Source: Sulfurovum sp. (lineage in GTDB: Bacteria > Campylobacterota > Campylobacteria > Campylobacterales > Sulfurovaceae). Taken from it: DNA of 12,082 nt. The notes under the pieces are model-generated. The model was not told where the DNA came from, made no database searches, and saw only the letters and a program-made list of their open reading frames with translations. The stretch spans positions 1 to 12,082 of the forward strand of contig JALVXW010000122.1 of NCBI GenBank assembly GCA_027038155.1. The letters are read 5' to 3'. Positions 1 to 6,155 of the stretch are shown here, piece after piece. Every line of letters starts with the position of its first letter. Within the stretch, counting starts at the first letter, position 1. The translations under genes were made by a program, and so were the position numbers.

Positions 1-2
1 AT

Positions 3-179
3 GAAACAGAGACAGGATATGCACAAGGGTTTAAAGAGGATGCACATTCTGTATTGATGGGAATGATTAAACTTGAAGATATACTATTCTCCAAACAGGT
101 ACAAAAAGAGTGGTCAGATGTGCAATTGTGGAAAAAGCTTCTTAAAGGAGATAAAATAGTAAATCCTCAAAAAGTGTAA
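3..179 (+). CDS. C-terminal end of an unidentified protein (5' truncated by window edge)
   Basis: The frame starting at base 3 is open from the window edge to a TAA at 177-179 and encodes the last 58 residues of a protein, ending in NPQKV. The fragment is mixed in composition, has no membrane segment, and has a Lys/Trp-rich end (KEWSDVQLWKKLLKG). I do not recognise the family. The next gene starts 65 nt downstream with its own promoter-like -10, so this is probably a separate transcription unit on the same strand. The reading frame is clear, but it is short and its start is not visible. Confidence 0.6.
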   Translation, partial: ETETGYAQGFKEDAHSVLMGMIKLEDILFSKQVQKEWSDVQLWKKLLKGDKIVNPQKV

Positions 180-208
180 AACTTCACGAAACTATCACAA
201 TTATATAG

Positions 209-214
209 TATAAT
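209..214 (+). promoter_or_regulatory. Candidate sigma70 -10 box for the cytochrome c lipoprotein gene
   Basis: A perfect TATAAT lies 30 nt before the ATG at 245, in a very AT-rich stretch. No convincing -35 is visible, which is usual for Campylobacterota. An AGGAAA ribosome binding site follows at 235-240. Confidence 0.5.
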
Positions 215-244
215 TATATATCTAAAATATTAAAAGGAAAAACG

Positions 245-778
245 ATGAAAAAAATGACACTACTTTCACTTGTTGCCATAGCAGTATTGTTTACAGCATG
301 TGATGAAAAGACAAAAAACAGTGCAAAAGAGATGGCCTCTTCAGCAACAAAAACGGTTCAGGATGCCGCAACAAATGCAGTAGAAGCAACAAAAGAGACC
401 GCCAAAAAAGCAACACAGACTGTTGCAAAAGCAACAGAATCAGTAAAAGAGGCTACAACAAAAGCAGTAGAGAGCACAAAAGAGACTGCTACAAAAGTAA
501 CAGAGGCTGCAAAAGAAGCAGTATCAACAGAGAATGAATTGGGTAAAAAAACCTATGCAAAATGTGTGGTATGTCATGGTAAAACAGGTACAACCAAAGC
601 ACTCGGAAAATCTGCGGTTATCGCAGGACAACCAGCAACTGATTTGGAAGCCAAGATTAGAGCATATAAAGCAGGTACAAGAAGCGTAGCAGGTATGGGA
701 AAACTCATGACAGGACAAGTGGCATCGATGAATGATGAGACAATTAAGGCGATAGCAAAATATATCTCTGAGCTTTAA
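245..778 (+). CDS. Lipoprotein c-type cytochrome with Ala/Lys/Thr-rich helical spacer
   Basis: The 177-residue protein begins with a lipoprotein signal: MKK, a hydrophobic stretch (residues 5-16), and a lipobox ending in Thr-Ala-Cys19. It should therefore be lipid-anchored on the periplasmic side. Residues 22-97 are almost entirely Ala, Lys, Thr, Glu, Val and Ser, with a near-duplicated block (residues 44-58 and 73-87), and look like one long amphipathic helix. The C-terminal 80 residues are a single-haem class I cytochrome c domain: CVVCH at 107-111 covalently binds haem through C107 and C110, with H111 as axial ligand. M151 or M155 is the likely distal ligand, before the closing helix (DETIKAIAKYISEL). 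It probably shuttles electrons in the periplasm, but the partner is unknown. It converges on moeA, which ends 28 nt downstream. Family and anchoring are clear; the specific role is not. Confidence 0.9.
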   Translation: MKKMTLLSLVAIAVLFTACDEKTKNSAKEMASSATKTVQDAATNAVEATKETAKKATQTVAKATESVKEATTKAVESTKETATKVTEAAKEAVSTENELGKKTYAKCVVCHGKTGTTKALGKSAVIAGQPATDLEAKIRAYKAGTRSVAGMGKLMTGQVASMNDETIKAIAKYISEL

Positions 779-784
779 AATCTT

Positions 785-806
785 CTTCTCCTCTTATGAG
801 GAGGGG
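785..806. terminator. Hairpin between convergent genes, possible bidirectional terminator
   Basis: CTTCTCCTC (785-793) pairs with GAGGAGGGG (798-806) around a TTAT loop: 9 pairs, two of them G-U. It fills the 28-nt gap between the cytochrome gene and the end of moeA. The downstream T run is poor on both strands, so termination efficiency is uncertain. Confidence 0.5.
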
Positions 807-2024
807 TTAGTTTGTAAATAAATCTTCTGCTTCGTTAGAGGTAAATTCCCATTGAATTGGTAACATTTTTACCACATTACCTTTTTTAAGACTTGTTGTT
901 TTTGGTGTAATAAGTATAAGTCCATCTGCTTCTTGCATAGGAGAAACCATTCCTGGCATTTGTGTTTTTAGGGGTTCAAAAAATCTACCATCAAATTTTC
1001 CAAGAATGACAGCATGTTTGCCACCACGAACAGAAAAATCATGCTTTAGTGTTGTGTGTATGACACCATGGTAATAGTCGTTTCTTCCACTCATTTTTCT
1101 CATTATGGCACGAATAAAGAGTTCATAATTCACCATAGATGCCAAAGGATTTCCTGGTAAATTAACAATAATGGTTCTCCCAATATTTCCTACAAGGGTA
1201 GGTTTCCCTGGTTTGATATCAATTTTATCAATCAGTAGTTCCATTCCCAAATTGGTAAAAGCCTCTTTGGTAAAGTCTTTATCTCCCACACTTACGCCAC
1301 CAGAGGTGATAATAATATCTGCATCAAGTGTAGCTCTAATAGAAGACTCCAAGGCTTCAAGTGTATCTGCTGAAGTACGAATGAAGCGTACATCACACCC
1401 CAATGCTTTAGAGCGTGTTAAAAACATAGGTGAATTTGAGTTGTAGAGCTGGTGTGGTTTAATTTTTTCAAAGTGAGGACGAAGTTCATCCCCTGTACCA
1501 AATATAGCTACTTTTATCATGCGAGAGACGCTTACATGTGTGATACCTTGACTTGCCAAGGATGCAATAGTATATGCATTGATAATCTCTCCTTTAGAGA
1601 GAAAAACCGTTCCTTTTTGAATATCTTCTCCAGCCATACGAATAAAATGATTCATTTTAATCTCTGAAGGTAGATGTACCGTGTCATTTTCTACGGTTAC
1701 ATTCTCAATAGGGACTATCGCTTCACACCCCTGAGGTATGGGGGCTCCTGTCATAATCTTAATGGCACTGCCTTCATGGAGTGTTATAGTAGGATTGTCT
1801 CCAGCATAGATAACCTCTGAACATTGCACAACTTTGTTGGCATCTGCTACTTTTACAGCATACCCATCCATAGCAGAATTATTAAATCTTGGTAAATCAA
1901 AGTGTGCAATATAATTTTTTGTTACAACACGACCTGCCGATTGTTCTATAGGAATAATTTCTGTGTCAACAGGAGTGATGTTGTTTGCAATAATTTCAAG
2001 TGCTTCTAGGATTGAACTAGCCAT
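807..2024 (-). CDS. moeA: Molybdopterin molybdenumtransferase MoeA
   Basis: MoeA inserts molybdate into adenylylated molybdopterin in the last step of molybdenum cofactor synthesis, in the cytoplasm. The 405-residue length is normal for the family. Visible hallmarks are PRFNNSAMDGYAV at 45-57 (D53 matches the conserved catalytic Asp), TGAPIPQGCEAIVPIE at 92-107, FGTGDEL at 175-181 (E180), TSGGVSVGDKDFTK at 240-253 (D250), and KPGKPTLVG followed by LPGNPLAS at 271-296. The C-terminal beta-barrel domain IV follows. The ATG at 2024 has AAGG six nt upstream (2031-2034, minus strand) and sits about 30 nt from a minus-strand -10 box. The gene is transcribed away from the membrane-protein/rsmE genes. 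Campylobacterota of this type use molybdenum enzymes such as nitrate, formate and sulphur-compound oxidoreductases; none is encoded in this window. Confidence 0.96.
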   Translation of the reverse strand: MASSILEALEIIANNITPVDTEIIPIEQSAGRVVTKNYIAHFDLPRFNNSAMDGYAVKVADANKVVQCSEVIYAGDNPTITLHEGSAIKIMTGAPIPQGCEAIVPIENVTVENDTVHLPSEIKMNHFIRMAGEDIQKGTVFLSKGEIINAYTIASLASQGITHVSVSRMIKVAIFGTGDELRPHFEKIKPHQLYNSNSPMFLTRSKALGCDVRFIRTSADTLEALESSIRATLDADIIITSGGVSVGDKDFTKEAFTNLGMELLIDKIDIKPGKPTLVGNIGRTIIVNLPGNPLASMVNYELFIRAIMRKMSGRNDYYHGVIHTTLKHDFSVRGGKHAVILGKFDGRFFEPLKTQMPGMVSPMQEADGLILITPKTTSLKKGNVVKMLPIQWEFTSNEAEDLFTN

Positions 2025-2053
2025 ATTTAACCTTTAGAATTTTCATTAAACTG

Positions 2054-2059
2054 ATTATA
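2054..2059 (-). promoter_or_regulatory. Candidate -10 box for moeA
   Basis: ATTATA on the + strand reads TATAAT on the minus strand, 30 nt upstream of the moeA ATG. It forms one half of a 15-bp palindrome shared with the opposite promoter at 2061-2066. No clear -35 is seen. Confidence 0.5.
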
Positions 2060-2060
2060 G

Positions 2061-2066
2061 TATAAT
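2061..2066 (+). promoter_or_regulatory. Candidate -10 box for the membrane protein-rsmE unit
   Basis: TATAAT ends 34 nt before the ATG at 2101, giving an expected leader of about 28 nt with AAGGA at 2090-2094. It is the right half of the palindrome GATTATAGTATAATC (2053-2067). No clear -35 is seen. Confidence 0.55.
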
Positions 2067-2100
2067 CCGCATTTAAATAAAACATAATGAAGGATATTTT

Positions 2101-2526
2101 ATGCATACAGCACAAATGATAGCAACACATAGCCTATTGGTTAAAATATTTTTAGGTTTTTTAGTAGGAGGTGTTGTTATCCCTTTCTTAGTAAAGAAAC
2201 CATTGGGTTTTAAAAAAGCAAGTTTTATTTATACCATGATATTTCAAGCCATTGCAACCATGGTTGCTTTTACTGGATTGGTAGCCTTGTTTGCTGGCAA
2301 TTTGGGCTGGGAAGGCACAACTATTATAATGGGTATTGTATGGGCACTTATGATGTTTACGGAGATTAAAAAATATAGGCTTATCAAAGTAGCAAATTTA
2401 CAAAACAGTGATACGCTTAAAATACTCAAAAGTGCTTTTGTTAAAATTTCTCTGGTACAAATAGCTTTTGTAGCTATCATGGTGGCACTTATGATTTTAA
2501 AGGCCAAGGGTGTTGTATCTTTATAA
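2101..2526 (+). CDS. Small four-helix integral membrane protein, function unknown
   Basis: The 141-residue protein is strongly hydrophobic. Four probable transmembrane helices lie at about 12-31, 42-65, 70-87 and 113-134, joined by basic loops (VKKPLGFKKA and EIKKYRLIK) that suggest cytoplasmic connections. No catalytic or cofactor motif is visible. A good ribosome binding site (AAGGA, 2090-2094) lies six nt before the ATG. Its last 17 nt overlap the start of rsmE, so the two are very probably co-transcribed and translationally coupled. I recall a small integral membrane protein in the equivalent place in Campylobacter jejuni, but no assigned function. The gene is real; its function cannot be read from sequence. 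Confidence 0.85.
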   Translation: MHTAQMIATHSLLVKIFLGFLVGGVVIPFLVKKPLGFKKASFIYTMIFQAIATMVAFTGLVALFAGNLGWEGTTIIMGIVWALMMFTEIKKYRLIKVANLQNSDTLKILKSAFVKISLVQIAFVAIMVALMILKAKGVVSL

Positions 2527-3178
2527 CAGACAAGCAGGAGCTCCTCAACTTACGTTAGAAGGGGATGACCATCGTTACATCTTTAAAGTACGCAGACATA
2601 AAGAGGGCGATACACTTTATCTACGTAATTTAGAAGATGGATTGCTTCATCGTTATCTTATTACGTTTATGGATAAACGTTCTGCAATGTTGGTTTTGCA
2701 GGAGAGTTATACTCTTGAAATTAAAGCAAGTCACTCTTTGCATATAGGTTGGTGTGTTATAGACCCTAAAAGTGTAGAGAAAGTACTTCCTTCACTCAAT
2801 GAAATGGGGGTAGCGAAAATAACATTCATCTACTGTAAACGTTCACAAAAGAGTTTTAAACTGGATTTTAAACGTTTAGAAAAAATATTGCTTAACTCCT
2901 CGCAACAGTCTGGACGAAGCCAGATGATGCATCTGGAAATGGAAGAAGATTTAGAACACTTTTTGGCAAAATATCCTCACAGTAAGATGCTTAACTTTTC
3001 AGAAAATAATTTTATAGGTACTACGACTGTAGATACTATAGTCATAGGTTGTGAAGGTGGTTTTTGCGACGATGAAGTGACACTGTTTAAGCCTGAAGAT
3101 ATTGTAGGGTTTGATACACCATTGGTTTTAAAGTCTGAGTCTGCGGTATGTGCAGTGGCAGCTAAAGTGCTTTTATAA
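2510..3178 (+). CDS. rsmE: 16S rRNA (uracil(1498)-N3)-methyltransferase RsmE
   Basis: RsmE uses S-adenosylmethionine to methylate N3 of U1498 in 16S rRNA; it is a SPOUT-fold enzyme acting in the cytoplasm. The 222 residues are close to family length. The N-terminal PUA-like part contains DDHRYIFKVRRHKEGD (19-34). The SPOUT part shows RSQKSFKLDFKR (111-122), the QQSGR motif (132-136), a glycine-rich SAM loop GCEGGF (180-185) and LKSESAVCAVAAKVLL at the end (207-222). The family usually has GPEGGF, so Pro is replaced by Cys here. Start: GTG at 2510 with AAGG 6 nt upstream (2500-2503), overlapping the previous gene; TTG at 2513 is the alternative. No terminator is evident before the rpmE promoter. 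Confidence 0.92.
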   Translation: MLYLYNRQAGAPQLTLEGDDHRYIFKVRRHKEGDTLYLRNLEDGLLHRYLITFMDKRSAMLVLQESYTLEIKASHSLHIGWCVIDPKSVEKVLPSLNEMGVAKITFIYCKRSQKSFKLDFKRLEKILLNSSQQSGRSQMMHLEMEEDLEHFLAKYPHSKMLNFSENNFIGTTTVDTIVIGCEGGFCDDEVTLFKPEDIVGFDTPLVLKSESAVCAVAAKVLL

Positions 3179-3197
3179 AAATTTAAACCTATTTTGC

Positions 3198-3203
3198 TAT
3201 AAT
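3198..3203 (+). promoter_or_regulatory. Extended -10 promoter for rpmE
   Basis: TTTTGCTATAAT (3192-3203) is a textbook extended -10 (TGnTATAAT) for this group. It lies just after rsmE and predicts a transcript start near 3210, leaving a leader of about 115 nt before rpmE. Confidence 0.65.
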
Positions 3204-3209
3204 TTCGCC

Positions 3210-3325
3210 CTAATTGTTGTCTCAGCTAGACTGTTGCAACGACCCCTGTATGTGCAGTGGAAGAGCCAATATGGCTAGAACAGGCTGGTTACCTGTCATA
3301 AATACTAACTTTTTAAGGAAACAGA
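3210..3325 (+). ncRNA. Candidate structured 5' leader of rpmE
   Basis: No ORF fills the stretch between the promoter and rpmE. By eye the RNA can form a long-range stem, 3224-3235 with 3279-3290 (11 of 12 positions pair, two as G-U). This encloses two hairpins, 3243-3248/3255-3260 (one mismatch) and 3264-3267/3273-3276. The 3' arm of the long stem can instead form ACAGG (3280-3284) / CCTGT (3292-3296), so the two folds exclude each other. That would suit an autoregulatory L31 leader, of a kind known in other phyla, but no match to a described family is evident. Pairing was judged by hand, with no energy calculation. Confidence 0.4.
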
Positions 3326-3526
3326 ATGAGAAAAGATATACACCCAGAGTATGTAGAGTGTGCCGTAACATGTGCTTGTGGAAACAAGTTTGAAATAAAG
3401 TCAAATAAACCAGAGATGAGTATTGATATTTGTAATGAATGTCACCCATTCTTTACAGGTTCTGAGAAGATTGTTGATGCAGCCGGTAGGGTTGAGAAGT
3501 TTAAAAGCAAATACAAATTGTCTTAA
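3326..3526 (+). CDS. rpmE: 50S ribosomal protein L31, zinc-binding (C+) type
   Basis: The 66-residue protein matches bacterial L31 throughout, opening with MRKDIHPEY and containing CNECHPFFTG (36-45). The four zinc-ligand cysteines are present as C16, C18, C36 and C39, so this is the zinc-containing form rather than the cysteine-free paralogue made under zinc starvation. L31 bridges the two ribosomal subunits. AAGGA at 3315-3319 lies six nt before the ATG. The gene has its own strong extended -10 and a long leader, and is followed by a GC-rich hairpin before rsmI. All its neighbours on this strand (rsmE, rsmI, rlmB) also act on the ribosome. Confidence 0.97.
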   Translation: MRKDIHPEYVECAVTCACGNKFEIKSNKPEMSIDICNECHPFFTGSEKIVDAAGRVEKFKSKYKLS

Positions 3527-3544
3527 GCATTCACCTCTATTTTT

Positions 3545-3560
3545 GGGGACATCTGTCCCC
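3545..3560 (+). terminator. GC-rich hairpin after rpmE
   Basis: GGGGAC (3545-3550) and GTCCCC (3555-3560) pair around ATCT, preceded by five T (3540-3544). The downstream sequence (CTGCTTTATC) is only moderately U-rich, so it may be a weak terminator or an RNA-processing/3'-end stabilising stem between rpmE and rsmI. Confidence 0.45.
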
Positions 3561-3594
3561 CTGCTTTATCTATATTATTGCCTAAAGGCACCTC

Positions 3595-4407
3595 ATGATT
3601 ACATTTATCCCCACACCTATTGGAAATCCTCAAGATATTACCATAAGAGCAATGAAGCTTTTTGAAAAAGCAGAACTATTTTTATGCGAAGATACACGTC
3701 AGACCAAACGGCTTTTACGTTTACTTGAAGAGCGGTTTGGTATGATGTATCCTGATGCCGAGTTTCATAGTTTTAATGAGCATAATGGGCAAGAGAGATT
3801 AGATGCATTGGGTGAAACTTTTAAAGATAAAGAAGTGGTTTATGTTAGTGATGCGGGTATGCCAGTTATCTCTGATCCTGGGCAGTTACTGGTGGCGTAT
3901 GCACAAAAAAATGGCATACAATATGATGTACTCCCTGGTGCTTCGGCGGTAACGACAGCGTACGCGGCCTCTGGGTTTGAAGAGGGTAAATTTCTGTTTT
4001 ATGCTTTTTTGCCACACAAGGGAAAAGAGCGTGCTTTAGCCTTAGCAGAAGCGATGAATAATGGCTACAACACCGTCCTCTATGAGTCACCCCATCGTTT
4101 GGAAAAGCTTTTGGATGAAGTGGAAGCCATAGAGGAGAGTAGAGAACTTTTTTTAGCCAAAGAGATAAGTAAAAAGTATCAAAATTACTATAGGGGTACA
4201 GCCAAATCTTTAAATACACAGCTTAAAGAACTCACCATACGTGGAGAGTGGGTCGTGGTAATAAAGGCTAAAGCCCAGGCGGAAAAGAGCCTTGGTTTTT
4301 CTGAAGTGTTACAGCTTGATTTGCCTCCCAAGCCCAAAGCAAAACTTTTAGCGCAGCTTAGTGACAAGTCAGTTAAAGAGTGGTATGAAATACTAATTAG
4401 GAATTAG
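3595..4407 (+). CDS. rsmI: 16S rRNA (cytidine(1402)-2'-O)-methyltransferase RsmI
   Basis: RsmI adds the 2'-O-methyl group to C1402 in the decoding centre of 16S rRNA, using S-adenosylmethionine. The 270 residues match the tetrapyrrole-methylase-fold family end to end: PTPIGNPQDITIRA (6-19), CEDTRQTKRLL (31-41), SDAGMPVISDPG (85-96), LPGASAVTTA (113-122), FLPHKGKER (138-146), YESPHRLEKL (163-172) and LAKEISKKYQNYYRG (188-201). AAAGG at 3584-3588 lies six nt before the ATG. The last codons and the TAG stop lie inside a heptanucleotide tandem repeat, so the final residues (LIRN) come from repeat DNA. The rpmE transcript probably reads into this gene. Confidence 0.95.
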   Translation: MITFIPTPIGNPQDITIRAMKLFEKAELFLCEDTRQTKRLLRLLEERFGMMYPDAEFHSFNEHNGQERLDALGETFKDKEVVYVSDAGMPVISDPGQLLVAYAQKNGIQYDVLPGASAVTTAYAASGFEEGKFLFYAFLPHKGKERALALAEAMNNGYNTVLYESPHRLEKLLDEVEAIEESRELFLAKEISKKYQNYYRGTAKSLNTQLKELTIRGEWVVVIKAKAQAEKSLGFSEVLQLDLPPKPKAKLLAQLSDKSVKEWYEILIRN

Positions 4408-4426
4408 GAATTAGGAATTAGGAATT
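4395..4426 (+). repeat. Heptanucleotide tandem repeat (AATTAGG)4 plus AATT
   Basis: Four perfect head-to-tail copies of AATTAGG occupy 4395-4422, with a partial fifth copy (AATT) to 4426. The tract starts inside the last codons of rsmI, supplies its stop codon (TAG, 4405-4407) and extends into the gap before the rlmB-like gene. Confidence 0.95.
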
Positions 4427-4456
4427 TTAAAACGCAGATTTCAAGTAAAAATTGGA

Positions 4457-4462
4457 TAAAAT
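4457..4462 (+). promoter_or_regulatory. Candidate -10 box for the SpoU methyltransferase gene
   Basis: TAAAAT (five of six matches to TATAAT) ends 7 nt before the ATG at 4470. If used, transcription would start at or next to the A of that ATG, giving a leaderless mRNA. This fits the lack of a Shine-Dalgarno sequence for either possible start. Confidence 0.35.
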
Positions 4463-4469
4463 CTATCTT

Positions 4470-5156
4470 ATGATAATTTATGGAAAACAGGTTTGTCTTT
4501 ATGCGTTAGAGCGTAAAGAGGAGCAGATTAAAACAGTATATGTGGCAAAGAAGAACATTCTTCCTCAAGCACTCTTTCACAAGTACCATGATAAAATTAA
4601 ATTCTTAGAAGAGAAGTGGGCACAGTCCATGGCCAAAGGTGGAAACCATCAGGGTATTTTGGTGGAGATGAGTGTCTATAAACAAGCCGATTTTGCAACC
4701 ATTAAAAAGAGTCATTTTATTGTGATACTTGATGGATTGACGGATGTAGGGAATATCGGGGCTATTGTACGTTCTGCATATGCTTTGGGTGTAGATGCTG
4801 TTATCGCCGCAGGGGTGAAGCATCTTAATTTTGCAGCTATCGTTCGTACAAGTTCGGGAGCAATGCTCGATATGCCTTTTATGGTCGCACCTAACGTATT
4901 AGACAATATCAATGAACTTTCCCAAATAGGATTTAGGTTTTATGGTGCCCAGATGCATGGTGAAAATATTAACGACATAGAGGTAGCACCAAAGCGTGTC
5001 TTGGTCATGGGAAGTGAAGGCAAAGGTATCTCTAAAAAGGTATCTGCAAAAATAGACCAACACGTCTCTATAGAGATGAAACATGCATTTGATTCACTTA
5101 ATGTGAGTGCAGCAGCAGCAATTTTAATACATAGGATGGGGTATGCAGTTAAATGA
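4470..5156 (+). CDS. rlmB: SpoU/TrmH-family rRNA 2'-O-methyltransferase, probably RlmB (23S G2251)
   Basis: The protein is 228 residues from the ATG at 4470. An N-terminal substrate-binding domain opens with MIIYGKQV, as in RlmB, and contains the family's GNHQGI (58-63). The SPOUT catalytic domain carries all three SpoU motifs: LDGLTDVGNIGAIVRSA (87-103, with N95 and catalytic R101), VLVMGSEGKGI (177-187, E183) and SLNVSAAAAI (209-218). RlmB methylates G2251 in the peptidyl-transferase P loop of 23S rRNA; other TrmH-family rRNA or tRNA targets cannot be excluded. The frame is open upstream to a TTG at 4452, giving 234 residues. I prefer ATG 4470 because homologues begin at this point, although neither start has a good ribosome binding site. 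The 3' end overlaps the next gene by 14 nt. Confidence 0.9.
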   Translation: MIIYGKQVCLYALERKEEQIKTVYVAKKNILPQALFHKYHDKIKFLEEKWAQSMAKGGNHQGILVEMSVYKQADFATIKKSHFIVILDGLTDVGNIGAIVRSAYALGVDAVIAAGVKHLNFAAIVRTSSGAMLDMPFMVAPNVLDNINELSQIGFRFYGAQMHGENINDIEVAPKRVLVMGSEGKGISKKVSAKIDQHVSIEMKHAFDSLNVSAAAAILIHRMGYAVK

Positions 5157-6132
5157 TATATTAGAAGAGAATAGCATTAAAGCGATAAGTCAAAAAACAA
5201 AAATCTCAGAAGTAAACTTGGAACATCTTCTGCATAAGCGATTTGAAGCGTTAAAAAAAGTTAAAACAATGGGATTTATCTCTATTTTAGAGCGTGAGTA
5301 TCATGCTGATTTGAGTGCCTTTAGAGAAGAGGCAAAAGCCTATTATGGTGAAATATCCGAAGATCAAAGTGTGACACTTGGGGTGCCTGTTGTAGAACAA
5401 AAAAAGGGAAAATCTGTATTTTTTCTTCTTATTGTGTTTGCTCTGTTTGCGTATGCTACATGGTATTTCTTGACACAATTTGATAAAAAACATCTCAAAG
5501 AGTTGTTGCCATTTGTAGATGAGGCAACATTGGAGAGTTTTGTGGGTGATGCAAAGCAAGAGGGCAGTGTTGCCAAAGATGTAAGTATTGAAAAGGTTCA
5601 CGTAGAGGCACCTCAAACACGTCAAGAAGAAAAAAAAGTAGCTTCCCCGGTAGTGACGCCACAACCCTCTAAAGAGGAAGAAGAGTCAGCTATTGTTAAA
5701 ACAGAAGAGAGTGTGGTTGAAGAGAGCAATGCCAGTGAGGCAAAAGAGACAGAGAGTGTATTACTGCAGAGCACATCAGAGACAAATGAGAGCACAGAGG
5801 TATCACAAGAGGATACCATTGTAGCAGAGATGCCTATAAAGCATACAAATAAAACAATTCGTATTGTTCCCACAAAACGTCTGTGGTTTGGTATGATTGA
5901 TACAGCAAATCAACAAAGAGAGAACTTGACTATCTCTCAACCGTATCGTTTTGATGTTACCTCCACCAGTTGGCTTATCGCAACATCAACAGCACCGTTT
6001 TCTATTGTCTCTGAAGAGGATACAAAAAACTATACAGACAGTAAGGTGCACTATTTTAAAATAGATACAGAAGGCATTCACCCTTTAACAAAACAAGCGT
6101 ATGTTGAAGCAGGCGGTTATAAAAAATGGTAA
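5143..6132 (+). CDS. RodZ-like bitopic membrane protein (helix-turn-helix / TM / acidic linker / beta domain)
   Basis: The 329-residue protein has a small helical N-terminal domain of about 75 residues (NSIKAISQKTKISEVNLEHLL), resembling the HTH domain of RodZ-type proteins. A basic patch and one transmembrane helix follow at 91-111, then a long Glu/Ser/Thr/Lys-rich low-complexity linker (about 140-230). A compact C-terminal domain (about 238-329) contains LWFGMIDTANQQRE. This order and topology match RodZ, the MreB-linked cell-shape protein, with the N terminus in the cytoplasm and the C-terminal domain in the periplasm. The similarity is architectural, so a shape role is inference. AGGA at 5133-5136 lies six nt before the ATG, inside the end of the methyltransferase gene. 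The gene overlaps that one by 14 nt, so the two are probably coupled. Confidence 0.75.
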   Translation: MQLNDILEENSIKAISQKTKISEVNLEHLLHKRFEALKKVKTMGFISILEREYHADLSAFREEAKAYYGEISEDQSVTLGVPVVEQKKGKSVFFLLIVFALFAYATWYFLTQFDKKHLKELLPFVDEATLESFVGDAKQEGSVAKDVSIEKVHVEAPQTRQEEKKVASPVVTPQPSKEEEESAIVKTEESVVEESNASEAKETESVLLQSTSETNESTEVSQEDTIVAEMPIKHTNKTIRIVPTKRLWFGMIDTANQQRENLTISQPYRFDVTSTSWLIATSTAPFSIVSEEDTKNYTDSKVHYFKIDTEGIHPLTKQAYVEAGGYKKW

Positions 6133-6155
6133 TAAACAGATAAAAAGAGTAGATA

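Noticed and set aside
3210..3325. SRP RNA or a tRNA-like gene in the rpmE leader
   Set aside because: CTCAGCTAGA resembles a D-loop and a GGAA is present. However, there is no acceptor/T-arm pairing for a tRNA, and no SRP core motif around the GGAA.
3423..3665. An 80-codon + strand frame between rpmE and rsmI
   Set aside because: It overlaps rpmE in another frame and runs through the GC-rich hairpin into rsmI. There is no ribosome binding site or family signal.
4395..4426. A CRISPR-like repeat
   Set aside because: The units are 7 nt, directly abutting and without spacers. This is a simple tandem repeat.
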